Shown here one piece after another: positions 52,875 to 61,572 of a DNA stretch of 64,000 nucleotides. The notes beneath the pieces are model-generated. The model worked only from the letters and a program-made list of their open reading frames with translations. It had not been told where the DNA came from and made no database searches. Where the stretch lies: positions 2,452,001-2,516,000 of the forward strand of contig NZ_JBCNKR010000006.1 of assembly GCF_039595935.1 (NCBI RefSeq), in the 5' to 3' direction. The first letter of the stretch is position 1. Each line of letters begins with the position of its first letter. The position numbers were made by a program, and so were the translations under genes. Source of the stretch: Flavobacterium sp. GTDB taxonomy: Bacteria; Bacteroidota; Bacteroidia; Flavobacteriales; Flavobacteriaceae.

Positions 52875-52937
52875 AAAATTACAGACAAAGTATAGCAAAC
52901 TGAATACTAAAAACTGTACACTGCCAACTATTTTCTC

Positions 52938-52945
52938 TACTTTTG
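52938..52945 (+). promoter_or_regulatory. Promoter -7 box immediately before the helicase start
   Basis: TACTTTTG matches TAnnTTTG and ends 4 nt before the ATG at 52950, implying a leaderless or nearly leaderless mRNA. No clear -33 element. Confidence 0.55.
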
Positions 52946-52949
52946 CAAA

Positions 52950-54311
52950 ATGAATAAAAAACACCATTCCAACGATATACTTTCGAATTTAGGAATTAAA
53001 AACCTAAACGAAATGCAGGAAACTGCAAAAGATTTAATTCTAAACGACAACAACGTTTTGTTACTTTCTCCAACGGGATCTGGAAAAACCTTAGCGTTTT
53101 TACTTCCTGTTTTAGAATTATTGCAGCCGGAAATTTTATCGGTTCAATGTTTAATTTTGGTTCCTTCACGAGAATTGGGACTTCAGATTGAACAGGTTTG
53201 GAAGAAAATGGGAACGCAGTACAAAGTAAATATTTGTTACGGCGGACACTCAATTGATACTGAAATCAAGAATTTAAGTAATCCTCCGGCCGTTTTAATT
53301 GGAACGCCAGGAAGAATCGCCGATCATATTGACAGGGAAACTTTTAGAACCGATAAAATTCAGACTTTAATTCTTGATGAGTTTGATAAATCGCTTCAGC
53401 TTGGGTTTCACGAACAAATGTCTTTTATCATTGGAAGATTACCGAAAGTGAATAAAAGAGTTTTAGTATCAGCTACATCTGATATTGAAATTCCGAAATA
53501 TACACGAGTTATAAACCCAACGGTTTTAGATTTTATTCCTGAAGAAGAAGAGAAGGCTAATCTTTCGATGAAAATGATTCTTTCTCCTTCTAAAGATAAA
53601 CTGGAGAGTTTATTTAATTTGATTTGCTCTTTAAAATCACAGTCGGCTATTATTTTTTGTAATCACAGAGATGCTGCTGAACGTATCAGCGATACTTTAA
53701 ACGAAAAAGGAATTTATTCAGTTTATTATCACGGCGGAATGGATCAGGATGAACGTGAACGTGCTTTGATTCAGTTTAGAAACGGAAGTGTAAGTTACCT
53801 CATCACGACTGATCTTGCTGCCCGCGGATTGGATATTCCTGAAATGAAACACGTTATTCATTATCATCTGCCTTTAAAAGAAGACGAATTTACGCATCGT
53901 AACGGTCGTACAGCGCGTATGCAGGCAACCGGTACGGCTTATATTATTGTACACGAAAGCGAAAAAGAACTTGATTATATTGATTATAATATGGAAGTTC
54001 TGGATGTAAAAGATATTAAAAGTCTGCCAAAGCCTCCCGAGTTTCAAACAATTTATATTAGCGGGGGGAAAAAGACGAAATTGAATAAGTTTGATATTGT
54101 GGGTTTCTTTTCTCAAAAAGGAAAACTTGAAAAAGATGATTTAGGACTTATAGAAGTAAAAGATTTTGTTTCATTTGCAGCTGTGAAATTTGGGAAAGTA
54201 AAAGACCTTCTTAAGAACATTAGAGATGAAAAAATGAAGGGTAAAAAGTTTAAAATTGAAGTTGCCCGAAATGTTATAAAGAAAGAAGAAGAAAAAAATA
54301 AGAAATTTTAG
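52950..54311 (+). CDS. DEAD-box-type RNA helicase
   Basis: A 453-residue helicase. Motif I SPTGSGKTLAF, motif Ia PSRELGLQIE, motif II LILDEFDKSL (DEFD instead of DEAD), motif III VSATSD, motif V TTDLAARGLDIPE, motif VI HRNGRTAR (instead of HRIGRTGR). The C-terminal ~75 residues resemble a DbpA-type RNA-binding domain with a Lys-rich tail. The non-canonical motifs suggest a divergent Bacteroidota branch. RNA remodelling, possibly ribosome assembly. Confidence 0.92.
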   Translation: MNKKHHSNDILSNLGIKNLNEMQETAKDLILNDNNVLLLSPTGSGKTLAFLLPVLELLQPEILSVQCLILVPSRELGLQIEQVWKKMGTQYKVNICYGGHSIDTEIKNLSNPPAVLIGTPGRIADHIDRETFRTDKIQTLILDEFDKSLQLGFHEQMSFIIGRLPKVNKRVLVSATSDIEIPKYTRVINPTVLDFIPEEEEKANLSMKMILSPSKDKLESLFNLICSLKSQSAIIFCNHRDAAERISDTLNEKGIYSVYYHGGMDQDERERALIQFRNGSVSYLITTDLAARGLDIPEMKHVIHYHLPLKEDEFTHRNGRTARMQATGTAYIIVHESEKELDYIDYNMEVLDVKDIKSLPKPPEFQTIYISGGKKTKLNKFDIVGFFSQKGKLEKDDLGLIEVKDFVSFAAVKFGKVKDLLKNIRDEKMKGKKFKIEVARNVIKKEEEKNKKF

Positions 54312-54487
54312 GTTTTTTGAGATAGCTGTAGAGGGTTATGTTTTGATTTATCTTTCTGGATGTCAGTTTTTTATGAATTATTGAAGAAGATTAACAATTT
54401 TGTGTAAAAAAATAATGATTTGATAGCTGTTTTTTCAATATTTCTGTGTTTTTTTGTTGCAGTAAAATTGTAAACCCCAAATCCACT

Positions 54488-54934
54488 ATGAAAAAGATTA
54501 TTACCATTGCCATTTTGTTATTTAGTTTTGTTTCGTTTGCACAAATTAAAGTTATTGAAACAGTTCCTGTAGAGAAATTAGGAAAAGTAAATAACAACTA
54601 CATTCAGAAAATTGGAGACGAGTATACAGTGTACTACACTAGTATCTTAAATGATGATGATTCTTCTCCGTTAAGAAAATTTTCTTTTAAAAACGTTAAT
54701 AACGATTATACAAACCTTTACAATATTATCATGGGCGGTTTCACTGCAACTCCGTTATATGATATTAAATTAGAATTGCCAAACAACTACATCTGGTTAC
54801 ATTACACAGGAAATGTTGTTCCGGACAAAGCTACAGTTCAGTTTATGGTTTCAAGCAAAGACAGAGATGCGGCTACAAACAGTGTTTCTGAGCCATTTGT
54901 AAAAGATCAAATCAGCAAATTATTCCAAAAATAA
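54488..54934 (+). CDS. Secreted small protein, unrecognised
   Basis: A 148-residue protein with signal peptide (IITIAILLFSFVSFAQ, cleavage near residue 19). I choose ATG 54488 because the 14 codons upstream are not signal-like. The mature domain (ETVPVEKLGKVNNNYIQKI, YDIKLELPNNYIWLHY) has no recognised fold. Single gene. Confidence 0.75.
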   Translation: MKKIITIAILLFSFVSFAQIKVIETVPVEKLGKVNNNYIQKIGDEYTVYYTSILNDDDSSPLRKFSFKNVNNDYTNLYNIIMGGFTATPLYDIKLELPNNYIWLHYTGNVVPDKATVQFMVSSKDRDAATNSVSEPFVKDQISKLFQK

Positions 54935-54942
54935 ATTTCTTT

Positions 54943-55123
54943 AAGGTTCAAAGATACAGAGAGACAAAGGGACAAAGTTTAAGTTCTTTATCTTTTTATA
55001 TTATCATAAAAAAAGCTGTTCTATTTAGAACAGCTTTTTTGTTTTTAGGTTCAAATTTTAAGATTGACAAAGTAAGCAAAGGTTTGGAACTTTGTGCCTT
55101 TGTATCTTTGCACTCTGAACCTT
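54943..55123. repeat. GGTTCAAAGATAC inverted repeat flanking a terminator
   Basis: Arm 54943-54980 (AAGGTTCAAAGATACAGAG, GACAAAGGGACAAAGTTT) is complementary to 55088-55123 (AACTTTGTGCCTTTGTATC, TTTGCACTCTGAACCTT). A terminator hairpin lies between. Confidence 0.8.
55010..55040. terminator. Bidirectional terminator
   Basis: AAAAGCTGTTCTA / TAGAACAGCTTTT with T-run, between convergent genes. Confidence 0.88.
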
Positions 55124-55128
55124 AGAAA

Positions 55129-55707
55129 TTAAATTTTCTTCACATACTGCGTAATAATCACAATTTGCTGGCCATCTACTTTTCCTTCAATGTATTCGGC
55201 GTTTTCGTGGTCAAGACGAATGTTTCTAACAGCAGTTCCTTGTTTGGCAACCATGCTAGATCCTTTTACTTTTAAATCTTTTATTAAAACTACAGAATCT
55301 CCGTGCTGCAAAATAACACCGTTACTGTCTTTATGAACTAGTTTGTTTTCGTCATCTTCACCTTCGCCAGTAGCTTGTGCCCATGCCAGAGTATCTTCAT
55401 CTAAATACATCATATCAAGTAATTCCTGCGGCCATCCTGCAGAACGTAAACGGCTTAACATTCTCCATGCAACAACCTGAACCGGTATATTTTCATTCCA
55501 CATGCTGTCATTAAGACATCTCCAGTGGTTTAAATCGACATTATCTGGATTTTCAATTTGGTCAATACAAGTGTTACATGCTAATATTGCTTCATCAATA
55601 CCGCCTTTTTTTGTTGGCAGTACCTGATATACTTTTAGGTTTTCTTCGGCATTACAAAGTTCGCATTTAGATCCGCTTCGTTTGCTCAATTCTCTTTCGA
55701 TACTCAT
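55129..55707 (-). CDS. PhnA-domain protein
   Basis: A 192-residue protein with an N-terminal zinc-ribbon (CELCNAEENLKVYQV then CNTCIDQIEN) and a C-terminal SH3-like PhnA domain (GVILQHGDSVVLIKDLKVKG, GTAVRNIRLDHENAEYIEG). Despite the name, the family is not directly in phosphonate breakdown; role unclear. Cytoplasmic, stand-alone. Confidence 0.88.
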   Translation of the reverse strand: MSIERELSKRSGSKCELCNAEENLKVYQVLPTKKGGIDEAILACNTCIDQIENPDNVDLNHWRCLNDSMWNENIPVQVVAWRMLSRLRSAGWPQELLDMMYLDEDTLAWAQATGEGEDDENKLVHKDSNGVILQHGDSVVLIKDLKVKGSSMVAKQGTAVRNIRLDHENAEYIEGKVDGQQIVIITQYVKKI

Positions 55708-55789
55708 TATTGTTTGTTTATTTTAAAAATGCGAAATTACTTATAATTTGCATTGATTGCAAGTTTGTGTTTTTTATGTTTTTTATGTT

Positions 55790-56362
55790 TTATTTTGAAA
55801 AACAATTAGTTTCGTAATCTTTAATGAATTCTATTAATACCTCTTCGTCTTTAATTTTAATTTCGTCGTTATTAATTTTATCATAAGAAGTTTTACAATC
55901 TTCAATTGCAGGCAGCATATCATTTTTAGTAATTAATCGACTCAACCCCATTGCTGGCATTTTTGCATAATTTTTATCTGCTTTTTTAATGACATATATT
56001 CTTATTATATGGCTATGCGATATTTTATTTAAAACTTTATAGAGTTTTATTTTATTAGAATATAAAATTTGTGCAAAAGTTGTTTCATCAACGCTTTCAA
56101 AAGGAATTATTTCTTTTTCTAATCTAATTTTAAAACTTTTTAAATCTTTTGGCAGATAAGTTTTAGTAACTCCATTTTCGATAACGGTAATTTTGTCCTG
56201 TAAACCAATTAATCGGTTTACATTAAAAGATGCATCAAATTTTATTTCAACACTTAAAGTATCATTTTTTGGGGTTACAATTTGTCCGAAATATTTTTGA
56301 CCAAAAGTAATGTTACAGAAGATTAGTAGTAAAAAGGAGATAATTGTTTTTGTTAATGTCAT
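55790..56362 (-). CDS. Secreted protein, unrecognised
   Basis: A 190-residue protein with signal peptide (IISFLLLIFCNITFGQ, cleavage near residue 21). Mature part begins KYFGQIVTPKNDTLSVEIKF and contains KTYLPKDLKSFKIRLEKE; it may be a small beta-sandwich. No known domain. Alone on its strand. Confidence 0.7.
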   Translation of the reverse strand: MTLTKTIISFLLLIFCNITFGQKYFGQIVTPKNDTLSVEIKFDASFNVNRLIGLQDKITVIENGVTKTYLPKDLKSFKIRLEKEIIPFESVDETTFAQILYSNKIKLYKVLNKISHSHIIRIYVIKKADKNYAKMPAMGLSRLITKNDMLPAIEDCKTSYDKINNDEIKIKDEEVLIEFIKDYETNCFSK

Positions 56363-56385
56363 AAATTAATGAGTTGGGGTTATTT

Positions 56386-56844
56386 TTATTTTTTTATTCT
56401 AACAGCATCCGGAACCAGCATTTCATATTCACCGCCATTTCGCAATACATCACGAACAATACTAGAGCTGATAAAAGATGTTTTTGCTGCGGTTAATAAA
56501 AATACAGTTTCAATTTTAGAAAGTTTTCTATTTGTATGTGCAATAGCTTTTTCGAACTCGAAATCGGCTGGATTGCGCAGACCTCTAAGTATAAAATTTG
56601 CTTTTTCTTTTTTTGCCAAATCAATTGTTAAACCTTCGTAAGTGATTACAGAGATTTTTGGTTCATCTTTGAAAGTTTCTTCAATAAAACGTTTTCTTTC
56701 TTCTAATGAAAACATGTATTTTTTTTCGGCATTAACACCAATAGCAATTATGATTTCATCAAATAAAGGAATTCCTCTTCTGATAATATCTTCGTGTCCA
56801 AGTGTAATTGGATCAAATGATCCCGGAAATATTGCTTTTCGCAT
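56386..56844 (-). CDS. coaD: Pantetheine-phosphate adenylyltransferase
   Basis: A 152-residue enzyme of coenzyme A synthesis (4'-phosphopantetheine to dephospho-CoA). Nucleotidyltransferase motif FPGSFDPITLGHEDIIRR (T-x-G-H) and FISSSIVRDVLRNGG at the end are clear. DUF421 gene lies 59 bp upstream on the same strand. Confidence 0.97.
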   Translation of the reverse strand: MRKAIFPGSFDPITLGHEDIIRRGIPLFDEIIIAIGVNAEKKYMFSLEERKRFIEETFKDEPKISVITYEGLTIDLAKKEKANFILRGLRNPADFEFEKAIAHTNRKLSKIETVFLLTAAKTSFISSSIVRDVLRNGGEYEMLVPDAVRIKK

Positions 56845-56903
56845 TTCATTTTCTTTTTAAGATTCAAAGCTGCAAAGGCACAAAGGCGCAGAGTTTTTTG
56901 AAA

Positions 56904-57596
56904 TTAAGTTATTCTTTTTGTGTTGATTGCTTCTACCCATTCGTCTTTTTTGCACACCTTACAATTTGCTGTTCCCGTTTTTTGTTCTTCTGTATGTCCA
57001 CAGAAAGAGCAGGAGTAAATACCGTCAGATGGAATGAATTTACTTTTTGTGTAGAATAATGATGGTAAAATAGGTAATCCATATCCAACATCTTTATCTT
57101 CATAATAAAAAACACTTATTTCACCGCTGGTTTCAATAAATGCATGTTTTACCTGACCTAAATGTTCTATTGATTTGATACGCAATTCTGCAAAAAATTC
57201 ATCCTGAGCTAAACTTTCTTTTCTAAAAGTTGAAACAGAAAATTTTCCGTCATTGATTAAACATTCGGTTCTGCCTTCAATAAATTCTTCAAATTTTTTG
57301 CTTTTTCCTGTAAGCCAGGTTACGGTGCGATACAAAATAATTATAGTAGAAAAAACTATTGCAGCTGGAATTATTCCAACATCTTCATAAAACATCGGAT
57401 CGCCTGCCGCAGAACCTAAAGCAATGATAATTACGGTTTCGAAAATCGATAATTGTTTTACGCCTCTTTTGCCTGCCAGTTTTAATGTCAGCAATAAAAT
57501 AGTGAACATTACCGTCGAGCGGAAGATTACCTCCAGAATAAAGGTTTCAGGCAGGTTGTTGTAAAATAATCTATTCCATTCGAAGATTTCTTTCAT
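56904..57596 (-). CDS. DUF421 (YetF-like) membrane protein with C-terminal zinc ribbon
   Basis: A 230-residue protein. Residues ~1-160 are a YetF-type protein: membrane helices (about 25-40, 50-68, 72-90), TLKLAGKRGVKQLSIFE, and a soluble DUF421 domain (TECLINDGKFSVST, ESLAQDEFFAELRIK). After ~190 comes SCSFCGHTEEQKTGTANCKV, two CxxC pairs that would bind zinc, an addition absent from the paralogue at 19407. Confidence 0.85.
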   Translation of the reverse strand: MKEIFEWNRLFYNNLPETFILEVIFRSTVMFTILLLTLKLAGKRGVKQLSIFETVIIIALGSAAGDPMFYEDVGIIPAAIVFSTIIILYRTVTWLTGKSKKFEEFIEGRTECLINDGKFSVSTFRKESLAQDEFFAELRIKSIEHLGQVKHAFIETSGEISVFYYEDKDVGYGLPILPSLFYTKSKFIPSDGIYSCSFCGHTEEQKTGTANCKVCKKDEWVEAINTKRIT

Positions 57597-57607
57597 TTTT
57601 TTTTTTT

Positions 57608-57744
57608 AGAGGTTCAAAGGTTCAGAGAGGCAAAGGTTTTCTTTTTGGAAGGGACTTCGATTTCGCTTAGCCTCATAGTTGTATAAATTTAAAAAATAAG
57701 GTTCTGAAATCTTAGTAACTTAGAATCTCAGAACCTTAGTATCT
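57608..57744. repeat. GGTTCAAAG and GGTTCTGA repeat units
   Basis: GAGGTTCAAAGGTTCAGAGAGG (57608-57629) and AAGGTTCTGAAATCTTAG with CTCAGAACCTTAGTATC (57690-57744), the latter an inverted pair reaching to the ddl stop. A partial CTTCGATTTCGCTTAG lies between. Confidence 0.7.
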
Positions 57745-58716
57745 TTAAGCTAAAGCTAACTCAATAGCATTTGTAAATAAATCTTCCAGAGAAATTCCGG
57801 CTGCTTTTGCCTGCTGCGGAATTAAACTTTCTGTAGTTAAACCTGGAATTGTGTTCATTTCAAGCATATAAGGCTCATTGTCAACAATGATGAATTCGCT
57901 TCTTGAGAACCCTTTCATTTTTAAAACTTCGTAAGCACGTTTTGCAGTTTCTCCCACTTTTTTTGTTAATTCGTCAGAGATTCTGGCTGGTGTTATTTCC
58001 TGTGATTTTCCTTCGTATTTGGCTTCGTAATCGAAGAAATCATTATCTGAAACAATTTCTGTAATTGGTAAAACGATTACTTCTCCTTTGTAATTAATTA
58101 CGCCGACAGAAACTTCGGTTCCGTCAAGGAAACTTTCGATTATGATTTCGTTATCTTCTTTGTAAGCAACTTCAATTGCAATTGGGAGTTCAGCTTCTGT
58201 TTTTACTTTTGAAATTCCAAAACTTGAACCTGCTTTGTTTGGTTTTACAAAACAAGGTAAACCAACTTTTGCAATGATTTCCTGAGTATTAATTATATCA
58301 CCCTTATTTAGATAATAAGAAATTGCCGTTTTGATTCCGTATGGTTTTAAAACTGATAACAAATCTCTTTTATTGAAAGTCAATGCCGATTGGTAATAAT
58401 CGCATGATGACTGAGGAATACCTAATAATTCAAAATAAGCCTGCATTAATCCATCTTCGCCAGGAGTTCCATGAATGGCATTGAAAATGCAGTCAAATTT
58501 GATTTTTTCACCATTTACTGTTACAGAAAAATCATTTCTGTCAATTGGAAATTCGGCGTCGTCTGCGTCTACATAAACCCATTTTTCTTTAAAAATATGA
58601 ATTCGGAATCCGTTGTATTTTGTTTTGTCAAGATATTGGTACACAACGTTTCCGCTGATAAGCGAGATTTTATATTCGCTTGAATATCCGCCCATGATGA
58701 TGGCAATGTTTTTCAT
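57745..58716 (-). CDS. ddl: D-alanine-D-alanine ligase
   Basis: A 323-residue ATP-grasp enzyme for peptidoglycan precursors. AIIMGGYSSEYKISLISG, NAIHGTPGEDGLMQAYFE, PCFVKPNKAGSSFGISKVK and EPYMLEMNTIPGLTTESL are the Ddl signatures with the metal-binding E-M-N. Cytoplasmic. Divergent from the PASTA gene. Confidence 0.97.
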   Translation of the reverse strand: MKNIAIIMGGYSSEYKISLISGNVVYQYLDKTKYNGFRIHIFKEKWVYVDADDAEFPIDRNDFSVTVNGEKIKFDCIFNAIHGTPGEDGLMQAYFELLGIPQSSCDYYQSALTFNKRDLLSVLKPYGIKTAISYYLNKGDIINTQEIIAKVGLPCFVKPNKAGSSFGISKVKTEAELPIAIEVAYKEDNEIIIESFLDGTEVSVGVINYKGEVIVLPITEIVSDNDFFDYEAKYEGKSQEITPARISDELTKKVGETAKRAYEVLKMKGFSRSEFIIVDNEPYMLEMNTIPGLTTESLIPQQAKAAGISLEDLFTNAIELALA

Positions 58717-58763
58717 TGACTTTTTGTTTATTTGTTTAATCGTTAATTTGTTTAATCGTTTTG

Positions 58764-58840
58764 CTTGTCAGACTGAGCGAAGTCGAAGTCTACGCAAAGT
58801 GATGCAGCATGCGGGACTTCGACTTCGCTCAGTCTGACAA
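58764..58840. repeat. CTTCGACTTCGCTCAG inverted-repeat element
   Basis: Arms 58764-58790 (TTGTCAGACTGAGCGAAGTC) and 58815-58840 (GACTTCGCTCAGTCTGACAA) are perfect complements around a short loop containing TGATGCAGCATGC. A further half-copy at 58972-58994 abuts the RNA candidate. Confidence 0.9.
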
Positions 58841-58888
58841 TATTGTCGTTGTTTTAATAAAAAACAAAATCTTCTTTTGAAACTGAAT

Positions 58889-58970
58889 GCCCTAGCCCTG
58901 ATGGGAGCGGCATCCTTTTGTGCCGGGGTTCGGCGCAAAAGATACAGCGGACAGCAGGAAATAGCTCCTT
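58889..58970 (+). ncRNA. Structured RNA candidate (Flavo-1-like)
   Basis: An 80-nt GC-rich island (GCCCTAGCCCTGATGGGAGC, GGCATCCTTTTGTGCC, GGCGCAAAAGATACAGCGG, AGCAGGAAATAGCTCC) with a strong hairpin CTTTTGTGCC / GGCGCAAAAG and an outer GGAGC / GCTCC pairing. I recall this sequence recurring in flavobacterial intergenic regions and it may be the Flavo-1 RNA motif, but I cannot confirm the name. It precedes the PASTA gene. Confidence 0.6.
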
Positions 58971-59050
58971 CCTTCGACTTCGCTCAGGATGACAGTCAGC
59001 GGCTTTCTTGTTTTAAACAAAATTATCATTTTTTTTGAAATGAAATACTT

Positions 59051-59058
59051 TATCTTTG
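59051..59058 (+). promoter_or_regulatory. Promoter -7 box of the PASTA-rluA operon
   Basis: TATCTTTG matches TAnnTTTG, 20 bp before the start at 59079. Confidence 0.6.
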
Positions 59059-59078
59059 CGTCAACTAAAAATAAATTT

Positions 59079-59699
59079 ATGAGTTTACGTAAGTATTTAA
59101 CTAGCCGAGTATTTTTTTTACAAGTATTAAGTGCAGCAGGAATTATCGCAGTTTTAGGGTATTTGTTTATGCATTGGTTGACTTTTACAACTGATCACGG
59201 ACATGAAATTGCAGTGCCAAATTTGGCCAGACTGACTGAAGAACAAGTTGAAGAAAAATTAGATGAGCTTGACTTAGATTATGTGCTTTTGGATAGTGTT
59301 GATTATAGAAGTGAATTTCCAAAATATAGCGTTGTAGAGCAGGATCCGCTGCCTGGTACTAAGGTTAAAGTTGGAAGAAAAATATATATTAAAATTAACT
59401 CATCGGGATTTTCTTCTGTTAAGATTCCTGATTTAATTGAAAAAACATATCGTGAAGCGGTTCCAACTTTGAAAGCTTTAGGACTTGAGCCGGGAACGAT
59501 TACTTATATCCCGAATCTTGGAAAAGATATGGTTCTTGAAATGCGTTATAAAGGCAGAAATTTAAAAGTAGGAGACCGCGTTTTGAAAGCGTCTAAAATT
59601 GATTTGGTTTTAGGTGACGGAAAAGCAAGTTATGTAGATGACAGCCAGGCAGACAGTACTGCAGTGCCTGTAGAAACCCCACAAGATGAACAACAATAA
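59079..59699 (+). CDS. PASTA-domain membrane-anchored protein
   Basis: A 206-residue protein: one N-terminal membrane helix (VFFLQVLSAAGIIAVLGYL) and two PASTA domains outside, IAVPNLARLTEEQVEEKLDE and VKIPDLIEKTYREAVPTLKA. Start chosen at 59079 after the -7 box; earlier in-frame ATGs lie upstream of it. PASTA domains bind peptidoglycan fragments; here without a kinase. Overlaps the pseudouridine synthase gene by 14 bp. Confidence 0.88.
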   Translation: MSLRKYLTSRVFFLQVLSAAGIIAVLGYLFMHWLTFTTDHGHEIAVPNLARLTEEQVEEKLDELDLDYVLLDSVDYRSEFPKYSVVEQDPLPGTKVKVGRKIYIKINSSGFSSVKIPDLIEKTYREAVPTLKALGLEPGTITYIPNLGKDMVLEMRYKGRNLKVGDRVLKASKIDLVLGDGKASYVDDSQADSTAVPVETPQDEQQ

Positions 59700-60732
59700 T
59701 ATTGAAGAAAACTTAGATCTGGAAGACGAATTATTTGAGCATTACAGATTTGAAGTTCCAAAAGGTCAGGCGTTTTTGCGTATTGACAAATATTTAATGT
59801 ATTTGATTCCGAATGCTACACGAAATAAAATTCAGAATGCAGCAACGGACGGAAATATTTTTGTAAATGATATTCCGGTAAAATCAAATTATAAAGTAAA
59901 ACCTTTTGATGTGATCACGATTATGTTGTCGCATCCTCCGTTTGAAAACCACATTCTTCCTGAAGATATTCCGTTGAATATTGTGTATGAAGATGATGCT
60001 CTTTTGTTGATTAATAAAGAGCCGGGAATGGTTGTGCATCCGGGACACGGAAACTATACAGGAACTCTTGTAAATGCTTTGGCGCATCATTTTGATAATC
60101 TGCCAATGAACAGCAGTGAGCGTCCTGGTTTGGTTCACCGAATTGATAAAGATACTTCCGGACTTTTGGTTGTTGCCAAAACAGAAGCGGCTATGACGCA
60201 TTTAGCAAAACAATTTGAGGCTAAAACTACTGAACGTGAGTATATTGCTCTTGTTTGGGGAAATGTCGCTGCAGATAGCGGTACAATTGAAGGAAACCTA
60301 GCAAGACATTTAAAAGACCGCATGCAAATGGCAGTTTTTGATGATCCTGAAATTGGTAAACCTGCTATTACGCATTATAAAGTTTTGGAACGTTTTGGTT
60401 ATGTGACTCTTATTTCGTGTAAATTGGAAACAGGAAGAACGCACCAAATTCGTGCGCACATGAAACATATTGGTCATCCGTTATTTAATGACGAACGTTA
60501 CGGTGGTCATTTGATTTTAAAAGGAACAACGTTTACAAAATACAAACAGTTTATCGAAAATTGTTTTAAAGCTTTGCCTCGTCAGGCCTTACATGCTAAA
60601 ACACTTGGTTTTGTTCACCCAAATACAGGCGAAATGATGCGTTTTGATACTGAACTGCCAGACGATTTTAAAGAATGTATTGAGAAATGGCGTAATTATG
60701 TGAAATCGCATAATACGGAAGAGGAAAATTAA
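59686..60732 (+). CDS. RluA-family pseudouridine synthase
   Basis: A 348-residue RNA-modifying enzyme. N-terminal S4 RNA-binding domain (FLRIDKYLMYLIPNATRNK), catalytic motif LVHRIDKDTSGLLVVAKT with the active-site Asp, and TGRTHQIRAHMKHIGHPLFN. Which rRNA or tRNA uridine it modifies (RluD-like 23S site is likely) cannot be read from sequence. Translationally coupled to the PASTA gene. Confidence 0.93.
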   Translation: MNNNNIEENLDLEDELFEHYRFEVPKGQAFLRIDKYLMYLIPNATRNKIQNAATDGNIFVNDIPVKSNYKVKPFDVITIMLSHPPFENHILPEDIPLNIVYEDDALLLINKEPGMVVHPGHGNYTGTLVNALAHHFDNLPMNSSERPGLVHRIDKDTSGLLVVAKTEAAMTHLAKQFEAKTTEREYIALVWGNVAADSGTIEGNLARHLKDRMQMAVFDDPEIGKPAITHYKVLERFGYVTLISCKLETGRTHQIRAHMKHIGHPLFNDERYGGHLILKGTTFTKYKQFIENCFKALPRQALHAKTLGFVHPNTGEMMRFDTELPDDFKECIEKWRNYVKSHNTEEEN

Positions 60733-60755
60733 TTAGATTATTATTCACTTATATA

Positions 60756-60783
60756 AAAAAAGCTCCAATTTGGAGCTTTTTTT
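60756..60783. terminator. Bidirectional terminator overlapping a stop codon
   Basis: AAAAAGCTCCAA / TTGGAGCTTTTT; the right edge overlaps the stop of the leftward gene at 60782. Confidence 0.9.
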
Positions 60784-61264
60784 ATGATTCAATTTTAATA
60801 TTTCTGTTGAGAAATATTGAAATCGCTTTAGCAACTTCATTAGCTTCCTTCTCGTGTAATCTTTGTTTAATGGTATAATCATGAGATGAATCGGGAAATA
60901 TATCAAGATAAACCATCCAGCCTAAATTATACGAATTTATATAGCAGATATTTACTGATTTTAATTTATAAAGCTGACAGCGAAACTTATTGTTGATATA
61001 TAAATCTTCATCTTTTATGGTGATTACGTGATTTCTGTTTTTGTACCATTCAAAATAATCCTTAAATACAATGCAACCAATAACTACCCAGCTAAACAAT
61101 AATGACAGCCATTGATTTTGTAAAGTTTGAATATTTATTTGCGTAAGAACTATAATGGCTATAGAACTAGTGAAAAGCACTGGAAAAATTAAGGATGATT
61201 TGTTTAAATCAAATGAAACAGTTATTTCGCTGTTTCCATTCTGTTTAATGCTGTATTGCTTCAT
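60782..61264 (-). CDS. Two-helix membrane protein, unrecognised
   Basis: A 160-residue protein with two membrane helices (about 25-45 and 50-68) and a C-terminal PH-like soluble part (NRNHVITIKDEDLYINNKF, FRCQLYKLKSVNICYINS). It resembles bacterial PH-domain membrane proteins but no family is certain. Its ATG directly follows a TAA that would close the preserved old C-terminus of the ABC gene (see the duplication at 61308). Confidence 0.7.
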   Translation of the reverse strand: MKQYSIKQNGNSEITVSFDLNKSSLIFPVLFTSSIAIIVLTQINIQTLQNQWLSLLFSWVVIGCIVFKDYFEWYKNRNHVITIKDEDLYINNKFRCQLYKLKSVNICYINSYNLGWMVYLDIFPDSSHDYTIKQRLHEKEANEVAKAISIFLNRNIKIES

Positions 61265-61307
61265 TTACCGATTTTTATATTTCCTTAACTCAAACTCCGA
61301 ATGATAT

Positions 61308-61572
61308 TTTATTTGTCCTGTTGAACCAGTTTCCTATGGTAAAAGTATATTCGTTGCGTAGACGCACAGCAGTGCGTCTCTACAGATATACTTTACGTTT
61401 AATATTTGTCCAGTTTTTTACCATTAAGATATTAAGTTAATTAAGTTAAGTTGGCAGAAAGCTTAATATTCTTAAAAAGAAAATTAAGTACAACATTCTT
61501 AATTAACTTAATATCTTAATGGTTTAAAATTAACTTTTTATTTGTCCTGTTGAACCAGCTTTAGATGGTAAA
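61308..61572. repeat. Direct duplication of the ABC gene 3' end flanking a repeat insertion
   Basis: TTTATTTGTCCTGTTGAACC plus flanking TATGGTAAAAGT at 61308-61346 matches 61538-61576, the last codons of the ABC gene. Between them lie an AGACGCAC palindrome (61359-61382) and an inverted pair ATTAAGATATTAAG (61424-) / CTTAATATCTTAAT (61507-61520). Confidence 0.8.

Noticed and set aside
52741..52953. 70-residue frame before the helicase
   Set aside because: Encoded by the repeat and overlaps the promoter box.
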